From Pseudomonadota bacterium (lineage in GTDB: Bacteria; Pseudomonadota; Gammaproteobacteria; Pseudomonadales; Azotimanducaceae), in NCBI GenBank assembly GCA_027624035.1, contig JAQBUI010000003.1, positions 1-64,000 on the forward strand: a stretch of 64,000 nucleotides of DNA, written 5' to 3'. Below, piece after piece: positions 60,825 to 64,000 of the stretch (its first letter is position 1; the number at the start of each line of letters is the position of its first letter). Under the pieces are notes generated by a model. It was not told the origin of the DNA. It did not search any database and saw nothing but the letters and a program-made list of their open reading frames with translations. Both the position numbers and the translations under genes were made by a program.

Positions 60825-62435
60825 GTGATCACCACTGCCAACATCACCATGCAATTCGGCGCAAAGCCGCTGTTCGAGAACATCTCCGCTCGATTCGGAG
60901 AGGGCAATCGCTATGGCCTGATTGGGGCCAATGGTTCCGGAAAATCGACCTTCATGAAGATTCTGACCGGCAGCCTTGCCCCTACGTCCGGCAACGTTTC
61001 CATCAGCGAGAACCTGCGGGTGGCAGAACTCCAGCAGGATCAGTTCGCCTATGAATCCTATTCGGTCATCGACGCGGTCATCATGGGCGACAGGAAGTTG
61101 ATGAAGGTCAAGCAGGAGCGGGACCGGATCTACGGGTTGCCGGAGATGTCCGAGGAGGACGGCATGAAGGTGGCTGACCTTGAGGTGCAGTTTGCCGAGA
61201 TGGATGGCTACAGCGCCGAGGCAAGGGCGGGGGAGATCCTGATCGGGGCCGGTATCGACGAGTCATTGCATTATGGACCCATGAGTGAGGTAGCACCGGG
61301 CTGGAAACTGCGAGTATTGCTGGCCCAGGTGCTTTTTTCCGACCCGGACATCCTGCTGCTGGACGAGCCTACCAACAACCTCGACATCAACACGATTCGC
61401 TGGCTGGAGGGTGTGCTCAATGATCGCAAGAGCACCATGATCATCATCTCTCATGATCGCCACTTCCTGAATGCGGTGTGCACCCACATGGCTGACATTG
61501 ACTATGGCGAACTGCGGATCTACCCGGGCAACTACGATGATTTCATGATTGCCTCGACGGCTGCCCGTGAACGCATGCAGTCCCAGAACGCGAAAAAGCA
61601 GGCTCAGATCGTCGAGCTCAAGCAATTTGTCAGCCGGTTCTCCGCCAACGCTTCCAAAGCGAGGCAGGCGACTTCACGCGCTCGTCATATTGAGAAAATA
61701 GAACTGGAGGACATCAAGCCCTCCAGCCGGGTCAGCCCGTACATTCGCTTCAATCAGGAGACCAAACTGCATCGGCTGGCGCTGACGGTTGAAAACCTCG
61801 GGCACGGGTTCGATGGCGAAACGCTGTTCAAGGGCGCCAGTATGATGATCGAGGCAGGTACCCGGCTCGCAGTCATTGGTCAAAATGGTGTGGGCAAGTC
61901 CACCTTTCTGAAATGCCTGATGAACGATCTGACGCCGAATGAAGGCGTGATCAAGTGGGCAGAAAATGCCGAGCTTGGCTACTGTCCCCAGGACGCAACC
62001 GCCATATTCGATTCAGACATGAGCCTGTTTGACTGGATGAGTCAGTGGCGCAAACCGTCCCATGACGATCAGATCGTCCGGGCGACACTGGGCCGTCTGC
62101 TCTTTTCCACGGAAGACTCCAAAAAAGCGGTCCGGGTCTGCTCCGGTGGTGAAAAGAACCGGCTGCTGTTCGGCAAGCTCACCATGAGTGAACCCAACGT
62201 CATGCTGCTCGATGAGCCTACTAACCATCTGGATATGGAGGCCATCGAATCTTTGAACCTGGCGCTGGACTACTATGAAGGGACACTGATCTTTGTCAGC
62301 CATGACCGGGAGTTTGTGTCCTCCCTGGCCAACCGTATCGTTGAGATCAGGGACCAGAAGATCATCGACTTCCACGGTACGTACGATGAGTACCTGGCCA
62401 GCCAGGGTGTGGACGAGCGGGTTGGTGTTCGATAA
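60825..62435 (+). CDS. ABC-F family ATPase, YbiT-like
   Basis: A 536-residue soluble protein with two ATPase domains and no membrane helices. Walker A sites are GANGSGKST and GQNGVGKST; Walker B sites are [11 protein letters not shown] and [11 protein letters not shown]. The first signature is the unusual [16 protein letters not shown], and the second is [14 protein letters not shown] proteins act on the ribosome, as translation factors. It starts with GTG at 60825, with AGGAAA upstream. Confidence 0.95.
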   Translation: MITTANITMQFGAKPLFENISARFGEGNRYGLIGANGSGKSTFMKILTGSLAPTSGNVSISENLRVAELQQDQFAYESYSVIDAVIMGDRKLMKVKQERDRIYGLPEMSEEDGMKVADLEVQFAEMDGYSAEARAGEILIGAGIDESLHYGPMSEVAPGWKLRVLLAQVLFSDPDILLLDEPTNNLDINTIRWLEGVLNDRKSTMIIISHDRHFLNAVCTHMADIDYGELRIYPGNYDDFMIASTAARERMQSQNAKKQAQIVELKQFVSRFSANASKARQATSRARHIEKIELEDIKPSSRVSPYIRFNQETKLHRLALTVENLGHGFDGETLFKGASMMIEAGTRLAVIGQNGVGKSTFLKCLMNDLTPNEGVIKWAENAELGYCPQDATAIFDSDMSLFDWMSQWRKPSHDDQIVRATLGRLLFSTEDSKKAVRVCSGGEKNRLLFGKLTMSEPNVMLLDEPTNHLDMEAIESLNLALDYYEGTLIFVSHDREFVSSLANRIVEIRDQKIIDFHGTYDEYLASQGVDERVGVR

Positions 62436-62692
62436 GAACCGTCTGCACCCTTAACCGTCTGCACCGTCTGCAAGACCGGCTGAAGCCTTGCGACAGTCCT
62501 CAGTCATAATTTTTGACGAGGTGGCTCCTGAATCGTTTGCTCAAGGATTCAGGGAACAGTTAGGCAGACGCCGGTCATTGGGCGGCTGATTCAAGGCCAG
62601 TCATTCCAAGACCCTGCACACAAGCGGTAATGTGTGCCTCATAGCCCGAGGAACGAAGCAAGAGAAGCAGGGTCCTCAAGAGTAGATGGTCA
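62436..62692. other. intergenic stretch after the ABC-F gene
   Basis: A 257-base spacer before the palindrome. It opens with a few short CCGTCTGCA direct repeats and contains GCACAC-N10-GTGTGC, a small dyad at about 62617-62638. I recognise no gene; a short minus-strand open stretch near 62570-62660 could be a gene remnant but has no family likeness. Confidence 0.4.
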
Positions 62693-62768
62693 GGGTCGGA
62701 GTAAAGTGCCGGGGTAAACCCACCGTCGACAATTCCCAGGATTTACTCCGGCACTTTACCCCGACCCC
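62693..62768. repeat. imperfect palindrome (REP/MITE-like), 29-base arms
   Basis: GGGTCGGAGTAAAGTGCC opens the left arm (62693-62721), and the right arm (62739-62768) is its reverse complement with two G/A exchanges. The two arms enclose a 17-base loop. The sequence GGTC-G-GTAAAGTGCCGG is a type I recall as common at short mobile palindromes near RAYT genes. The right arm contains the TAA stop of the 62743-63576 gene. Confidence 0.85.
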
Positions 62769-63576
62769 ACGACTCGAATCGGGCGCTGCCACGATATTGT
62801 TTGCGTCGAGCTGTTCGCGGTGGTTGCTGGCTTGCTCGGACCTCGGGGGCTCTGGGGCGGCCTGCCCGGGTCGCGCCATCGGGAGCAGCCGAATCTGCAA
62901 GGTCCGCTGACCACAGCAGGGCGGCACGATCTTCGCTCGAAAGCCAGACCCGATCAGCGACTTCCAACTGCTTCCAGTCAACCGCTGCCTTGATGACGTT
63001 GGCGGTTTCCTCCGGCCAGAGGGCGAGTGCATCCAGCCACGGCACAATGTCCGTCAGCGCGACCACCGGGCTCTGGTCGCGCCGCCAGCGCTGTTGAACC
63101 ACGTCGCCAACTAAAAAAGTGCTTTGCCACTTCAGCAACTCGTAGACCTCATCGCGCTGATCGGCCTGGTTGAGCATGGCGATCAGCAGGTCGAATACAG
63201 GTTGTGCCGGATAGGTGGCTCGCTGCAGGGCGTAGCTGACCTGCCAGCGAAGGGCATTGGCCTCGTGCCTGGTAAAGGGCCCGTAATCAAAGGCGAGTAC
63301 CGGCCGCAGATGATCGGCAGTGATCGACCGTCGGCAGATGTCTCGGAACGGCGCAGGCAGATCGAACGCGTCGTCAAACAGCATGTCCCTGGGGTTCCAG
63401 AACATGTACCAGGTGGCGTGACACTGGCGGCACTGATAGATATTGCCAGCCCACTCGCCTGCATCGAGATCGGCGTCTTCGGTGATAGGTTGCCAGTCCG
63501 CGCGCGCCCGACGTGAGGTATTGGGGTCGTACCAGCCGACCGGCGGCGTGACGTGTTGACACGGCGTTGGGCTCAT
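62743..63576 (-). CDS. protein of unknown function with CxxC, downstream of pbpC
   Basis: A 277-residue cytoplasmic protein. Near residue 49 it has YQCRQCHATWYMFWNP, a possible zinc knuckle or haem-free CxxCH motif (the CRQCH arrangement equals a haem c site, but there is no signal peptide). The middle is helical, with AFDYGPFTRHEANALRW. The C-terminal 45 residues are Arg/Ala-rich and end in a translated piece of the palindrome. No family is recognised. It begins 10 bases after the pbpC stop with AGGGTGG upstream, so it is in the pbpC operon. Confidence 0.65.
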   Translation of the reverse strand: MSPTPCQHVTPPVGWYDPNTSRRARADWQPITEDADLDAGEWAGNIYQCRQCHATWYMFWNPRDMLFDDAFDLPAPFRDICRRSITADHLRPVLAFDYGPFTRHEANALRWQVSYALQRATYPAQPVFDLLIAMLNQADQRDEVYELLKWQSTFLVGDVVQQRWRRDQSPVVALTDIVPWLDALALWPEETANVIKAAVDWKQLEVADRVWLSSEDRAALLWSADLADSAAPDGATRAGRPRAPEVRASQQPPRTARRKQYRGSARFESWGRGKVPE

Positions 63577-63585
63577 GAATCCACC

Positions 63586-64000
63586 CTACCAGCCAGCGGC
63601 GTCGTTGAATACCTCCACCATGGCCATCTGTCCCAACTGATCGAGCAGCACAATCTGGTTGCGACGCTGAACCAGTTCGAGATCAAGTGCCAGGCTGATA
63701 GAAGACTGCAGTTGGCCATTGACGAACCAGTAATAGGGTGTGGCAGCGCCCCGGGCGGTCAGTCGCAGTGGCGGCAGGCTGCCCATGCTGCCATGGCTGC
63801 GGTATCGGTGACCGTCATCAACGCCAACAATTTCGATGCCGCCAGACCCTGCCAGTCCGTCCATCTGAAAGCAGTCAGGGTCCACGTCTGGCACGCGGCT
63901 GTGGCGTCGCCAGGATTCCGGGATCCACGGCTCGAGAGCAGGGGGCCAGAGCAGAACGTGCTTTGACTCGCCGGGGAGATCGCAGCCGAGCGGTACTCGC
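63586..64000 (-). CDS. pbpC: penicillin-binding protein 1C, C-terminal part (runs off window)
   Basis: The last 137 codons of a frame entering from the right. RVPLGCDLPGESKHVLLWPP, EPWIPESWRRH and then LPPLRLTARGAATPYYWFVNG match the C-terminal BiPBP_C-type domain of PbpC. VLLDQLGQMAMVEVF finishes the protein. PbpC is a bifunctional transglycosylase/transpeptidase of the inner membrane; the catalytic domains lie outside the window. The stop is TAG at 63588-63586. Confidence 0.8.
   Translation of the reverse strand, partial: RVPLGCDLPGESKHVLLWPPALEPWIPESWRRHSRVPDVDPDCFQMDGLAGSGGIEIVGVDDGHRYRSHGSMGSLPPLRLTARGAATPYYWFVNGQLQSSISLALDLELVQRRNQIVLLDQLGQMAMVEVFNDAAGW

Overview
The window looks like the chromosome of a GC-rich gammaproteobacterium able to respire nitrite. 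It carries a mutY-yggX pair, oxygen-independent HemN, gnd/gntK, a cytochrome cd1 nitrite reductase (NirS) and many acyl-CoA, amidohydrolase, dioxygenase and LLM-type oxidoreductase genes, which suggests a heterotrophic, facultatively denitrifying lifestyle. I cannot place the genus. I saw no rRNA, tRNA, CRISPR array, prophage or intact insertion sequence.

Layout. 1-9.5 kb: end of a YebB/YiiX-like hydrolase, an enoyl-CoA hydratase and thiolase, an M19 dipeptidase next to a large membrane protein, a secreted PHP-domain phosphoesterase, an HpcH/HpaI aldolase and an FAH-family hydrolase. 9.6-15.2 kb: a chaperone-usher pilus locus (subunit, chaperone, usher on the minus strand, plus a detached subunit gene with its own terminator) interrupted by an SDR gene. 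15.3-17.2 kb: a Gfo/Idh/MocA oxidoreductase and a second crotonase. 17.2-25.4 kb: an anaerobic respiration block containing hemN, an alginate-export-type porin, a TonB receptor split by an in-frame TAG, a small cytochrome c, a secreted unknown protein and nirS. Four genes there (hemN, porin, cytochrome c, nirS) have an FNR/DNR-type box followed by a correctly spaced -10-like hexamer, so they read as one low-oxygen/NO regulon.

25.4-36.5 kb: PhyH dioxygenase, an L,D-transpeptidase paired with an M14 peptidase, a D-aminoacylase-like amidohydrolase, gnd-gntK, an LLM oxidoreductase, a cupin, a 2OG-Fe(II) oxygenase, a probable selenoprotein (34560-35036, minus strand) whose first redox cysteine codon is TGA, and an MFS exporter. 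36.5-41.7 kb: yggX, mutY, a lone cyclic-nucleotide-binding protein and a nucleotide-translocase-like carrier with a long HEAT-repeat tail. 41.7-50.1 kb: NADPH-ferredoxin reductase, a cytochrome c/PQQ propeller protein, Ku, an ECF sigma/anti-sigma/YbjQ operon, a DUF1932 dehydrogenase and a second LLM enzyme. 50.3-57.2 kb: NatAB-like ABC exporter with a lipoprotein hydrolase, paired acyl-CoA dehydrogenases, a VOC epimerase-like protein and a DUF1992 protein. 57.3-64 kb: Prx5-type peroxiredoxin, EamA transporter, VapBC-like toxin-antitoxin, amidohydrolase, YbiT-like ABC-F protein, a CxxC protein of unknown function and the C-terminus of PbpC.

A further feature is the density of short intergenic repeats: five tandem arrays with periods of 12, 17, 18, 23 and 28 bp, a dispersed stem-loop (REP-like) family of about 80 bp with at least four copies, and one separate palindrome that supplies the stop codon of a gene. 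The selenoprotein candidate, the FNR/DNR regulon and the dispersed repeat family are the observations most worth following up.
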